From: TTA-H9 sp002071415
Lineage (GTDB): Bacteria; Bacteroidota; Bacteroidia; Bacteroidales; TTA-H9
Direction of reading: 5' to 3'
Length of the DNA: 64,000 nucleotides
Assembly (NCBI GenBank): GCA_035411425.1
Contig: DAONSX010000004.1
Span: 1-64,000, forward strand
Below are positions 20,161 to 28,689 of the stretch, piece after piece. The position numbers and the translations under genes were made by a program. A model generated the notes under the pieces. The model saw only the letters and a list, made by a program, of their open reading frames with translations. It searched no databases and was not told where the DNA came from. Position 1 is the stretch's first letter. Every line of letters begins with the position of its first letter.

Positions 20161-20703
20161 CAAAGTTTTAGCATTTTGATATTGATGAGGCCTTGGATAC
20201 TTTTGTTGAAGCTTATTCTAATTATGCTATCCTGATAAAAACGGCAAAAGCGGTTTTTAACTGAATGAATGATTAGCCGAGGAGGTAATGTTCATTCTTC
20301 ATATTGTATAGTCATTTTACAAGTTACAAGCACTTATTTAGGCCAAATGGCTTCGGGGTGGGGAGAATCTTCATCTGAATAAACGGTTCGTTTGCAATTA
20401 TTTTCGATGGTGAAAGAGTGGTTTTTTACCTGAAATCATCTCGATAAAGGCCGATTGAAAGATAGAAGGAAATGAAAACATATCGACGAGAAATAGAAAC
20501 AGACTTCGATGAATGTTGACTTCTCAGCGTTGGAGTGAAAAATTTACCGAAGATTAACAATAAAAAGTTGAATTTTATCATAATAAGCATTTATTTTGTA
20601 GCCTGAAATTTTGAATGAATGTCCGTGCTTTAAAGACCGAATTTTTTTAGTAAATTATACAGTTATAGAAAATTGAAACATGATCTCTAAAGAGGCAAAC
20701 AAG
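20161..20703. other. Intergenic region, no gene recognised
   Basis: About 540 bases between the nuclease promoter and the small lipoprotein. All frames are closed and no tRNA or strong hairpin was seen. Confidence 0.4.
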
Positions 20704-20853
20704 ATGAAAGACAAGATAAAGATAATGAAAGAGAAGATTGCTCTCATTTTATTGTTTGTATTCCTAATAGGTATGATAGCTTCGTGCAAGTCGGAAGAAA
20801 GATGTGCGGCTTATGGGGAAGCCAAGAAATACCAGGTAGAAAAGCGTCAATAG
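20704..20853 (+). CDS. Very small lipoprotein (49 aa)
   Basis: A 49-residue open frame too short for usual callers. It has a basic N-terminus (MKDKIKIMKEK), a hydrophobic segment (IALILLFVFLIGM) and a lipobox-like IASC, then a tiny mature part CKSEERCAAYGEAKKYQVEK. The C-x(n)-CAAYG-x-x-KKY pattern resembles minute Bacteroidota lipoproteins of unknown function. An AGAGG sits 8 bases before ATG 20704; in-frame ATGs at 20680 and 20725 are alternatives. A hairpin terminator follows. The coding call rests on signal plus lipobox plus terminator. Confidence 0.6.
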   Translation: MKDKIKIMKEKIALILLFVFLIGMIASCKSEERCAAYGEAKKYQVEKRQ

Positions 20854-20937
20854 ATTTCGGTGATTTAGCTATATTTTAAGCAATGCTAATAAGAGGAAAG
20901 TTATTTATTTCGAACACAGGGTGGTCTAAAAAAAAGA

Positions 20938-20970
20938 AAAGGGCTGTTTTCGATGCAGCCCTTTCCTTTT
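20938..20970. terminator. Bidirectional hairpin terminator
   Basis: aaagggctg (20938-20946) pairs with cagcccttt (20956-20964), 9 bp with a 9-base loop, with A-rich and T-rich flanks on either side. It separates the tiny lipoprotein (plus) from the T9SS gene ending at 20991 (minus) and can serve both. Confidence 0.75.
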
Positions 20971-20990
20971 TTGGTATCAGAACATTTCTG

Positions 20991-22469
20991 TTATTCTATG
21001 GAGACTTTTCGGATGAATGAGTTCCCATGATTAGAAATGCGAAGGATATAAATTCCACTTTTCAAATTCGAAACATTGAGTTTGTAAGGGTTTTGTGAAT
21101 TAATTTCATCTGTAAGCTCGATCACTTTTTGTCCAACCAGGTCGATAAGTTGAATTGTAGCTTGGCCTGACATGGTAGAGGGGAAGCGTATGTTCAGGTA
21201 ATTATTAGCTGGGAGAGGGAAAATGCTGATTTTGTCCAAATCGTTTTCAATCATTCCAATCCCTTTTAAGGTAGTAAACGAGAATACAGGTGACCATTGA
21301 GAAGTATCAGAATTGGCTGTAGCTCTCATTCTCCAATAATAGACGGTATTTTCTTCGAGTATATAAGGGCATCTGTAGTTTGATAGGGAATCACCTATGG
21401 GAGGGCTGATGAATCCGTCGGTAAGATTTGGATCTTTATCATACTGTAGGTAATAAGATTCTATCCCCGTCATTGGTTCCCATGAAAAGAGAGGTTGGGT
21501 ACTCACGTTAGTATCGCCATTTGCTGGAGATTTCAGTATGGGATAAGGTATGATAAAGAATGAACGTGTTACGCCCCAGCTGGAAGTATCGGAGGTGTGT
21601 CTTCCTCTCACTCTCCAATAGTAATGACCTCCAAAGGTGATACCCGATGGAATTACGCTGGTTTTGTCGGTTATAAAATGTAAAGGTTCATCAAATTCGG
21701 GATTGGTGCATATTTGATAGTCGTATTTTGTAACGCCATTGGCTGCATTCCATGACAAAGTCAGATTAATCTGTTGATTTGTAGCATTATTGGCGGGATC
21801 TATTAAAACGATGGTATCCAGGGTCCTGAAATACCATGCATCCGACCAATTGCTTGTATCTTTTTCGTTTATGGCTCTTACCTTCCAGAAATAACGAGTT
21901 CCGAAACGCATTTTGGGTGTAGTGGCTTTGTAAACGCTGCCGCTCACTGTCCCTAAATATGCCATAGGACTGTCGAAAGTTTCTACGGTATCGAGGATAT
22001 AGTTGAAATATGTATTTCCCGTAACCAGATTAGGCCCCAAACGGTCTTTCCATTCCAGCGTGGCTAATGGCGTAATCTCCTTTGTCTTGTTTTCGGGTTT
22101 CTTATTATCTACTTTACTAAAGACAGTAAAGTTTCGTGTAGCCGACCAGTATGAAGAATCATTAGTGGCCAGATCATAAGCCTTTACCCTCCAGTGGTAT
22201 TGTACCCCGTAATGAAGATTACTCATGGTATAACCCGTCAGAAATTCGGTATAGAATACCTTGGGAGAGGTGAAATCTGGGTTATCATCAATTTCGAGTT
22301 TGTACTTTATTACGCCCAAACCTGTAACTGCCGACCAGCTCAATGTAACGTCGGGCATTTGGTTTGTAGCACCATTATTAGGCAAAAGCAGGGTGGGTGT
22401 ATAAATCTTAGGTTGAGCTATTACCGAAAACCCGATTAATAGAAAGAAGAAAGTAAAAATTCTTTTCAT
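20991..22469 (-). CDS. T9SS type A protein with four fibronectin-like domains
   Basis: A 492-residue exported protein. The signal peptide ends in SVIAQ (residue 18). Four fibronectin type III-like repeats follow, each with a core of the form P-x-N-x-x-x-N-Q ... LSW ... Y-x-x-x-x-D ... YYWRVRA (for instance HYGVQYHWRVKAYD, GTRYFWKVRAINE, GHYYWRVRGRH, NTVYYWRMRA). The C-terminal 80 residues contain ISIFPLPANNYLNI and GIYILRISNHGNSFIRKVSIE, a type A sorting tail with PLP in place of PNP. Probably a surface adhesion or carbohydrate-contact protein. It lies 31 bases after the beta-propeller T9SS gene, so they form an operon. Confidence 0.85.
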   Translation of the reverse strand: MKRIFTFFFLLIGFSVIAQPKIYTPTLLLPNNGATNQMPDVTLSWSAVTGLGVIKYKLEIDDNPDFTSPKVFYTEFLTGYTMSNLHYGVQYHWRVKAYDLATNDSSYWSATRNFTVFSKVDNKKPENKTKEITPLATLEWKDRLGPNLVTGNTYFNYILDTVETFDSPMAYLGTVSGSVYKATTPKMRFGTRYFWKVRAINEKDTSNWSDAWYFRTLDTIVLIDPANNATNQQINLTLSWNAANGVTKYDYQICTNPEFDEPLHFITDKTSVIPSGITFGGHYYWRVRGRHTSDTSSWGVTRSFFIIPYPILKSPANGDTNVSTQPLFSWEPMTGIESYYLQYDKDPNLTDGFISPPIGDSLSNYRCPYILEENTVYYWRMRATANSDTSQWSPVFSFTTLKGIGMIENDLDKISIFPLPANNYLNIRFPSTMSGQATIQLIDLVGQKVIELTDEINSQNPYKLNVSNLKSGIYILRISNHGNSFIRKVSIE

Positions 22470-22500
22470 TGTTAGATGCTATTTAAAAATTATAAGACTT

Positions 22501-25290
22501 CTATTTTACGATGATGAACTTACCCGTCGAGATAGAGGTGTCGGAGATGCAACGCAGGATATAAGTACCGCGTTTCAGATTGGAAACATCCATGGTAAAC
22601 GTATTGGAGCCTGGCTGAATTTTCAGATGATTTTCTTTTGATTTTCTTCCACTGAAGTCGTAGATTTCGATGAAAACCTCCGAAGCATAATCTCCTTTTA
22701 GGGTAAATGAGAGTTCGTTTCGGACGGGATTCGGATAAATGGCAAGCTGGGCATTAGTGGGTGGGGTATCTATATTGGGTTCGTCGATTCCGACGAAGAA
22801 ATTAGAGCTGTAAACACCTCTCCCGTATGTAGCAGCATATATCACTCCATAATTGGTGATTTCAGGATAATAAACTCCCGGAATATTTGGATCGTCAGAG
22901 GGCACGAAAATACCACCACCATTAACAGTTTGCTGTAATAAGACCTTGACAGGAATTCTACCCATGGGGCCATTGTCGTTCACCCAGTTTGGAGCGGAAA
23001 TATTGTTGGTAAGAAAGATGCCATATTCCGTACCCAGAATTATTAAATTGGAATTGTTCAATTCTATCAAAGACGAATAAACTGGTCCGTGTGGAAGATT
23101 AGTCTGAACAGAAGTGAATTTGGGTAATGAATCTAGAGCATTGGTAACATTATATACGTATTCGTCGAATCCATAGTTACCAAGAGTTACCAGGATATGT
23201 TGAGGATTTTTGGGGTCGACTGCAATGGAAGTAACTATACGATTAGGGAAAGATTTGATTTGTTGAGTAGCTACTACACAGGTGGCCGAAGTAATTGAAG
23301 CAGTGGCTGCGGAGTTGGCGTGTGTGAGGTTAGATATGCGGAAAACATTACCACTTTCTGTTCCTACATAAAGGTGATTGGCATCGGCGGAAAGGCTCAT
23401 GCACGAAACAGTGCCTACTACCTTAGCTACTTGCCACCATTCAGGTTCTTTTGTAAAATCGAGGATTTCTTTGGTATAATAAACTTTATCGCCCAAAGCG
23501 AGGAAGGTTTTTGCTTGTAGAGGATCTTTAAAATAAACTACGTCGCCCTTGTGTATATCGTGAGGGGCAATGGTTTTGAATGGATAATCATAAATTTGGC
23601 TACGAACAATGATTTCTTCTCCTTCGGTAATGTCTTTAGATGCCTTAAAACGAGTGGAATCCATGCTTGTAGGGTCATTGAACGATTCCCAGAGTATCAT
23701 GGGGCAGTAAGTATTTGCCGGGGCTGACATACCACTATTGAGGAAGGTAGTAGAGAAACTGAATCCTTTATCTTCTGTACGGCGGAATGGCCCACCTTTA
23801 AGAGATAAGATAAATACCTTGGGATTGATTTTTGAAATGGCTACATAACCGCCTTCTCCGCTGTTGTTAAAGTCACCATTCCACACTTCCACTGCGCCTA
23901 TGGGAGAATTGGTGCCATCGCCTATATATTGTATCCCATTCCCCAGAGTACCTCCAATAGGATTTCCGAAACCATTGACATTGAGTGTAACGAATTGTGA
24001 AGTCATGTAGGTGCGGTTCAAACTTTTGAAATAAAGTTCTCCATCGATGTTAGTAGAAATGCCACCATCTGTGCCTATAAGAAAGGTTTTTGGATCATTG
24101 GGTTTAAAAACATAGGTATGATGAAGCTCATGGAGATATAATGGAGAGAATTTACTCGTAGCATAACTTGATATAGCATCTGTACCCCAATAGTAATAGC
24201 CTTCATTGATAAATTTGCCATGCCACATATTTATGCCTCCAACTAATATTTCTTCGGGATTGTTGGGGTAAACAACGATAGTATTGGCCACCAGACCGTA
24301 AGCTACGTTGTTCACGACAAAGATATCGGGTAGCAGAGAAGAATGGCCTGGGAAAATAATTTCCCATGTAATACCCTTATCAATCGAACGATAAATATTG
24401 TCGAAATAGCCGTAAGGATCGCTAGCGCAAGCATAAATATAATCGGGATTGGAAGGAGCCACAGCTAATTCTATACGTCCAAGCCCTATGGAGGGGAGTT
24501 TTTCTGGATTTAAAACGGTATCGGGAAGCACTTGTTTTGTACTTTGATTAATAAAGCCATTAGGTTGGCCTAATTCCGAAACATAAACCTTACTTTCGAT
24601 CGAAGCCACTACAATTCCGTTGCTTCCCACCTTCACGTCCCAAACGAAACCATTCAAGGGCTGCAATTGTCCTTCCCCATCTATATAATTTGCCGTTCGC
24701 CATTGGGATTCATCGCTGTTGCGGTATTTTAAACCTGCATTGGTGGCCGCATAAATACGACCGTTCTGTATAGCTAATTCGTTGATATAAGCCCATTCGA
24801 GTACATTATCTACCATGGTAGGCATTGTTCCAGGAACCAGACTGAAATTGTCCCCATCGGTCGAAACATATAAACCCGTACCCTGTGAAAACCCATATTC
24901 ACCAGTTCCAGCATAAATGTCGTTATTATCGGTCTGAGCCATACAACTTACATTCAGGTTTGAGTTGGCTTGATTCACCTTTACCCAAGTGCTTCCCAGA
25001 TTGGTTGATTTCCATATTCCTCCCGCAACACTGGCAGCATAAACCGTATTAAAAGTCGCATCACGCTTATCGAAAAGTATGGCACGCGTTCGCCCACCTA
25101 CATTATCAGGCCCCAGACTCTGCCAGTTAAGCGATACTGCATTGCCCGATTTGAGATGATTTTGCAATTGGGCTTTCCCGGGTCGGTCCCCTTCATTTCC
25201 CTTGCTCCCAGCTATGCCCGAAGCAAATAGGTATGACCCACATCCCATCATCAGGGCCGTCAGGAAAAACAGTAAAGATTTATTTTTCAT
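22501..25290 (-). CDS. T9SS type A protein with sortilin-like beta-propeller
   Basis: A 929-residue exported protein. The signal peptide (residues 1-24) has a Cys but no convincing lipobox context. A long repetitive body carries blades of the BNR/sortilin/YCF48 type: W-x-x-LGPDNVGGRTRAILFD, VYAASVAGGIWKSTNLGSTW, IYAGTGEYGF, GLYVSTDGDNF, IYRSIDKGITWE, FRRTEDKGFSF, VYAATYGRGVYSSN. The end has LAIYPNPVRNELSF and GTYILRCISDTSISTGKFIIVK, a clear type A tail. Such proteins are found as surface glycan-binding or peptidase-associated cargo; no catalytic residues can be assigned. Confidence 0.88.
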   Translation of the reverse strand: MKNKSLLFFLTALMMGCGSYLFASGIAGSKGNEGDRPGKAQLQNHLKSGNAVSLNWQSLGPDNVGGRTRAILFDKRDATFNTVYAASVAGGIWKSTNLGSTWVKVNQANSNLNVSCMAQTDNNDIYAGTGEYGFSQGTGLYVSTDGDNFSLVPGTMPTMVDNVLEWAYINELAIQNGRIYAATNAGLKYRNSDESQWRTANYIDGEGQLQPLNGFVWDVKVGSNGIVVASIESKVYVSELGQPNGFINQSTKQVLPDTVLNPEKLPSIGLGRIELAVAPSNPDYIYACASDPYGYFDNIYRSIDKGITWEIIFPGHSSLLPDIFVVNNVAYGLVANTIVVYPNNPEEILVGGINMWHGKFINEGYYYWGTDAISSYATSKFSPLYLHELHHTYVFKPNDPKTFLIGTDGGISTNIDGELYFKSLNRTYMTSQFVTLNVNGFGNPIGGTLGNGIQYIGDGTNSPIGAVEVWNGDFNNSGEGGYVAISKINPKVFILSLKGGPFRRTEDKGFSFSTTFLNSGMSAPANTYCPMILWESFNDPTSMDSTRFKASKDITEGEEIIVRSQIYDYPFKTIAPHDIHKGDVVYFKDPLQAKTFLALGDKVYYTKEILDFTKEPEWWQVAKVVGTVSCMSLSADANHLYVGTESGNVFRISNLTHANSAATASITSATCVVATQQIKSFPNRIVTSIAVDPKNPQHILVTLGNYGFDEYVYNVTNALDSLPKFTSVQTNLPHGPVYSSLIELNNSNLIILGTEYGIFLTNNISAPNWVNDNGPMGRIPVKVLLQQTVNGGGIFVPSDDPNIPGVYYPEITNYGVIYAATYGRGVYSSNFFVGIDEPNIDTPPTNAQLAIYPNPVRNELSFTLKGDYASEVFIEIYDFSGRKSKENHLKIQPGSNTFTMDVSNLKRGTYILRCISDTSISTGKFIIVK

Positions 25291-25662
25291 ATCATTAAGA
25301 TTTGTTTAAATATAGTTCTTATCCTTTTAAAATAGTGGCACAAGTTACATACTCTTTATGAATCTGCAAGTATTTCTATGTAAAAAAATTTCCACAACAT
25401 TATGCTCAAAACTTTTTCGGTGATCCTTCATAAAGATTATCAATCATTTAATTATTTCATCTTACAAAATTAAATCAATTTTTACTTTCGAACATTCAAC
25501 ATGAAATAAAAATTTATTTTCTTTTCATCATTCATTTGTCGAATCATACTTCATTTTTGTAATTGACAAATTATCAAATGTATGAATATAAAATCCATTC
25601 TTTGTTTTGGAATACAAAAGTAATAATTCCTGAGATACTTGTTTTAAAGCAGGTCCATTTTT
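25291..25662. other. AT-rich intergenic region
   Basis: No gene. This is the leader of the beta-propeller gene (minus) plus very AT-rich sequence. Confidence 0.4.
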
Positions 25663-25819
25663 TTAGATGTTTCTATATCCATACGCTTCTTTGAGTTTGC
25701 TGACAGAATCAGAAATTTTTCTTTCTTCTTCGATTGCCTGCCCGCAAAATAGATTGCAGCTTTTCAGTTAACTTTGCATCTTCGGATTTAATCTTTTGGG
25801 TTTCCGCCAATGCCTTTGG
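25663..25819 (-). pseudogene. Possible frameshifted coiled-coil gene remnant
   Basis: On the minus strand one frame reads PKALAETQKIKSEDAKLTEK, then LQSIL, before drifting into Arg/Lys noise. The frame shifted by one continues QAIEEERKISDSVSKLKEAY to a stop at 25663-25665. Together they look like a charged coiled coil broken by one frameshift. Both parts are short and such composition arises easily, so this is tentative. Confidence 0.25.
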
Positions 25820-25992
25820 CCATAAGCGAATTCATTTATTCTAACAATAATGAATTTCAATTCGATAAAAGATGAAAGTTTTCGAAGTTTGTTAAGGTTG
25901 AAGAATTCATGAAGGGGATTTATCCATCGTTCGGGATTATGCAATGTCGACAAAATCTCCGAATTTAATTTTATGAACTCAATTTGAAATTT

Positions 25993-27429
25993 ATGAGAAC
26001 AGAGAAGGATTTTATGGGGGAACTCCAGTTGCCGGACGATGCTCTTTATGGGATACAATCGTTGAGAGCTCGTAAGAATTTTCCGCATCATTCTCATTTT
26101 TTTGAAGAATGGTATCGGGCGATGGGCATAGTGAAACACGCATGTTATCTCACTTATTTATCGTTTTGCAGAGCGGTACAGCAGAAGAATTTAGAATCAC
26201 GTTTGCCTTCTCCTCTTATATCTTCTGAAATAATGGATGGGCTCGTTCAGGCTTCTATTGAGGTGAGTCGAGGTGAGCATTTCGAACATTTTATCGTTCC
26301 GGGAATAAGTGGAGGCGCTGGAACGAGCATCAACATGAATATCAATGAAATCATCGCCAACAGAGCGCTTATCATTTCGGGCCATTCAATTGGGGATTAC
26401 CACTATATCGATCCTATACTCCATGCCAATATTTATCAGTCGACCAACGATACCGTACCGACTGCCTTGAAGATAGCCATGCTGAATTTGCTTGGACAGC
26501 TTGAGCAAGAGATTAATTTATTGCGAGCCGAAACGGAAAGATTGGAAACTGCTTCGCGAAATATTCTAAGAGTAGGACGCACACAAATGCAGGATGCCTC
26601 GCCTTCTTCGTATGGAATTTTATTTTCTACATATAGTGAGGCGTTTTCACGCGATTGGTGGCGTATGAGCAAATGTTTCGAACGCATAAAATCGGTAAAT
26701 CTGGGTGGCAGCGTTATTGGTACTGGCATTGGTGTGCCAAGGTTTTTTATCGTCGAAGTCATCACTCATCTTCAGACTTTGACGGGTTTACCTTTGAGCC
26801 GCTCGGAGAATATGCCCGATGCAACTGCCAATCTGGATAGCCTTGCCGAAGTTCATGGAATTATAAAGGCTCATGCAATTAATCTCGAAAAAATTGCAAA
26901 TGATATACGGCTGCTTTCGTCGGATATAGCAAGTCCGGGCGAGATCAGCATTCCTCAGAAGCAAATCGGAAGCACAATTATGCCAGGTAAAGCAAACCCT
27001 GTGATTCCCGAATATGTGATTAGCTGCGTTCATCATGTTTATGCCAACGATGAGGTAATTACTTCTCTGGTTGCTTCGGGCTGCCTCGACTCGAATGCTT
27101 ACCTTCCTATCATTGGTCATTGCTTGATAGATAGCCTCAAGACCTTGATCTCGGCTAATAAAACATTGAAGGATAATTTGTTGAACGATCTGAAATTTCA
27201 TCCCACAGTTGCTGCTCATAAAACTTGGAACAGCCCGGCGATCACTGTCGCCTTGAGTCCGTTCATTGGATATTACAAGGCTTCACAATTGGCTTGCGAA
27301 ATGAAGAACACACATTGTGATGTTTTTACGGCTAACCAGCGGCTTCATCTGATAAACCCCGATAAACTAAAGGAAATTATGCGTACAGAAAACCTCTTGA
27401 AACTTGGATACTCCCTCAACGAATTATAA
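25993..27429 (+). CDS. aspA: Aspartate ammonia-lyase
   Basis: A 478-residue fumarase/aspartase-superfamily enzyme releasing ammonia and fumarate from aspartate. Family landmarks are MRTEKDFMGELQLPDDALYG at the start, GAGTSINMNINEIIANRAL, VGRTQMQDASP, and the superfamily signature GSTIMPGKANPVIPE on the flexible loop with the catalytic serine (second residue). The C-terminal part is usual for the family. ATG 25993 is preferred over TTG 25984 because it matches the normal family N-terminus. The hydF start follows after 11 bases, indicating an operon; AspA might supply ammonium for the nitrogen of the H-cluster bridging ligand (inference). Confidence 0.92.
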   Translation: MRTEKDFMGELQLPDDALYGIQSLRARKNFPHHSHFFEEWYRAMGIVKHACYLTYLSFCRAVQQKNLESRLPSPLISSEIMDGLVQASIEVSRGEHFEHFIVPGISGGAGTSINMNINEIIANRALIISGHSIGDYHYIDPILHANIYQSTNDTVPTALKIAMLNLLGQLEQEINLLRAETERLETASRNILRVGRTQMQDASPSSYGILFSTYSEAFSRDWWRMSKCFERIKSVNLGGSVIGTGIGVPRFFIVEVITHLQTLTGLPLSRSENMPDATANLDSLAEVHGIIKAHAINLEKIANDIRLLSSDIASPGEISIPQKQIGSTIMPGKANPVIPEYVISCVHHVYANDEVITSLVASGCLDSNAYLPIIGHCLIDSLKTLISANKTLKDNLLNDLKFHPTVAAHKTWNSPAITVALSPFIGYYKASQLACEMKNTHCDVFTANQRLHLINPDKLKEIMRTENLLKLGYSLNEL

Positions 27430-27440
27430 TTCTTAATATC

Positions 27441-28670
27441 ATGATCAAAGGAAAAGAAGCCAGACTTCACATTGGCATTTTTGGGCGAAGAAACAATGGC
27501 AAAAGTACATTCATCAATTGTTTGTCGGGGCAGGAATTATCCATAGTGAGCGATATAGCCGGTACAACCACCGACCCCGTAACCAAAGCCATGGAGATTG
27601 GAGGATTAGGTCCCGTGGTATTTATCGATACAGCCGGCATCGACGACAGCGGACCCTTAGGGCAGAAACGCGTGCAAAAAACCCTTGAAATACTCAAAAC
27701 CATTGACCTGGCTATACTTCTTATTGCCGAAAATGCCTTCGGTGAACAGGAAGAATCTATTATACGCCAATTCAAAGAGTGGGATGTTCCTTTTATGATT
27801 ATTCATAGCAAGGAAGATCTCATACCCATGAACAAACAGACTCTATCCTGGGCAAAAAATCAGCAACCCATTGCCATTGAGACTTTCAGCCCATCAGATT
27901 CGAACCATTTGCCTGCTATTATTCAGGCCATCAGTAAATCCATACCCGAATCGGCCTATAAAAGCCGCAGTTTGGTGGGTGATTTACTCAATTATGGAGA
28001 TGTAGTGATGCTTATTACACCTATCGATATCGAAGCCCCCGAGGGAAGGCTTATCTTGCCTCAGGTACAGGTCATAAGAGATATTCTCGACAACGATGCC
28101 ATAGCCGTGGTGGTAAAAGAAAGAGAAGCCGATGCCTATATTCGAAAAATGTCGCCTCAACCAGCCCTTGTCATCACAGATAGTCAGGTGTTTACGAAAG
28201 CTGATGCAATTGTCCCCAGAAATATTCCCCTAACGAGTTTCAGTATTCTTCTGGCTCGACAACGGGGCGACTTTCAAAATTATTTGAAAGGAACTCCCAA
28301 AATTTCACAATTGAAGGATGGTGAGCGTGTTCTTTTACTGGAATCATGCACACATCAGGTTTCATGTGATGATATTGGAAGAGTGAAAATCCCGCGCTGG
28401 CTCAGTAATTTTACAGGCAAAAAGATAGAATATGAGGTTGTATCGGGATTGGATAGCCTCCCAAGACCTATCACCGATTATGCCCTAATAATTCAATGCG
28501 GAGGTTGCATGATTACCCGACGGCAAATCATCAATCGCCTGAAACCTGCCGTTGAAGCCGGAATACCCATCACCAACTACGGAATGGCTATTGCATGGGT
28601 TCAAGGAATTTATCCACGAGCTATAGCCCCCTTTACAGGACAAACAGTGAATTATTCCGATTATCTTTGA
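27441..28670 (+). CDS. hydF: [FeFe] hydrogenase H-cluster maturation GTPase HydF
   Basis: A 409-residue scaffold protein that receives the [2Fe] precursor built by HydE and HydG and delivers it to apo-hydrogenase. The N-terminal TrmE/Era-like GTPase has GRRNNGKS (residues 15-22), an AGTTTDP switch (40-46) and DTAGIDD (63-69). The C-terminal cluster-binding domain has Cys303-Thr-His305 and Cys353/Cys356 (CGGC), fitting CxHx(46)xCxxC. The residue before the last CxxC, often His, is Gln352 here. hydE, hydG and the hydrogenase itself are not in the window. It follows aspA closely and precedes the TIM-barrel/SUMF1 gene by 19 bases. Confidence 0.93.
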   Translation: MIKGKEARLHIGIFGRRNNGKSTFINCLSGQELSIVSDIAGTTTDPVTKAMEIGGLGPVVFIDTAGIDDSGPLGQKRVQKTLEILKTIDLAILLIAENAFGEQEESIIRQFKEWDVPFMIIHSKEDLIPMNKQTLSWAKNQQPIAIETFSPSDSNHLPAIIQAISKSIPESAYKSRSLVGDLLNYGDVVMLITPIDIEAPEGRLILPQVQVIRDILDNDAIAVVVKEREADAYIRKMSPQPALVITDSQVFTKADAIVPRNIPLTSFSILLARQRGDFQNYLKGTPKISQLKDGERVLLLESCTHQVSCDDIGRVKIPRWLSNFTGKKIEYEVVSGLDSLPRPITDYALIIQCGGCMITRRQIINRLKPAVEAGIPITNYGMAIAWVQGIYPRAIAPFTGQTVNYSDYL

Positions 28671-28689
28671 TAAAGAAAATCAATCGGCT

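Noticed and set aside
25768..26139. 123-residue minus-strand frame overlapping aspA
   Set aside because: It overlaps the strongly supported aspA start; composition is antisense to a real gene.
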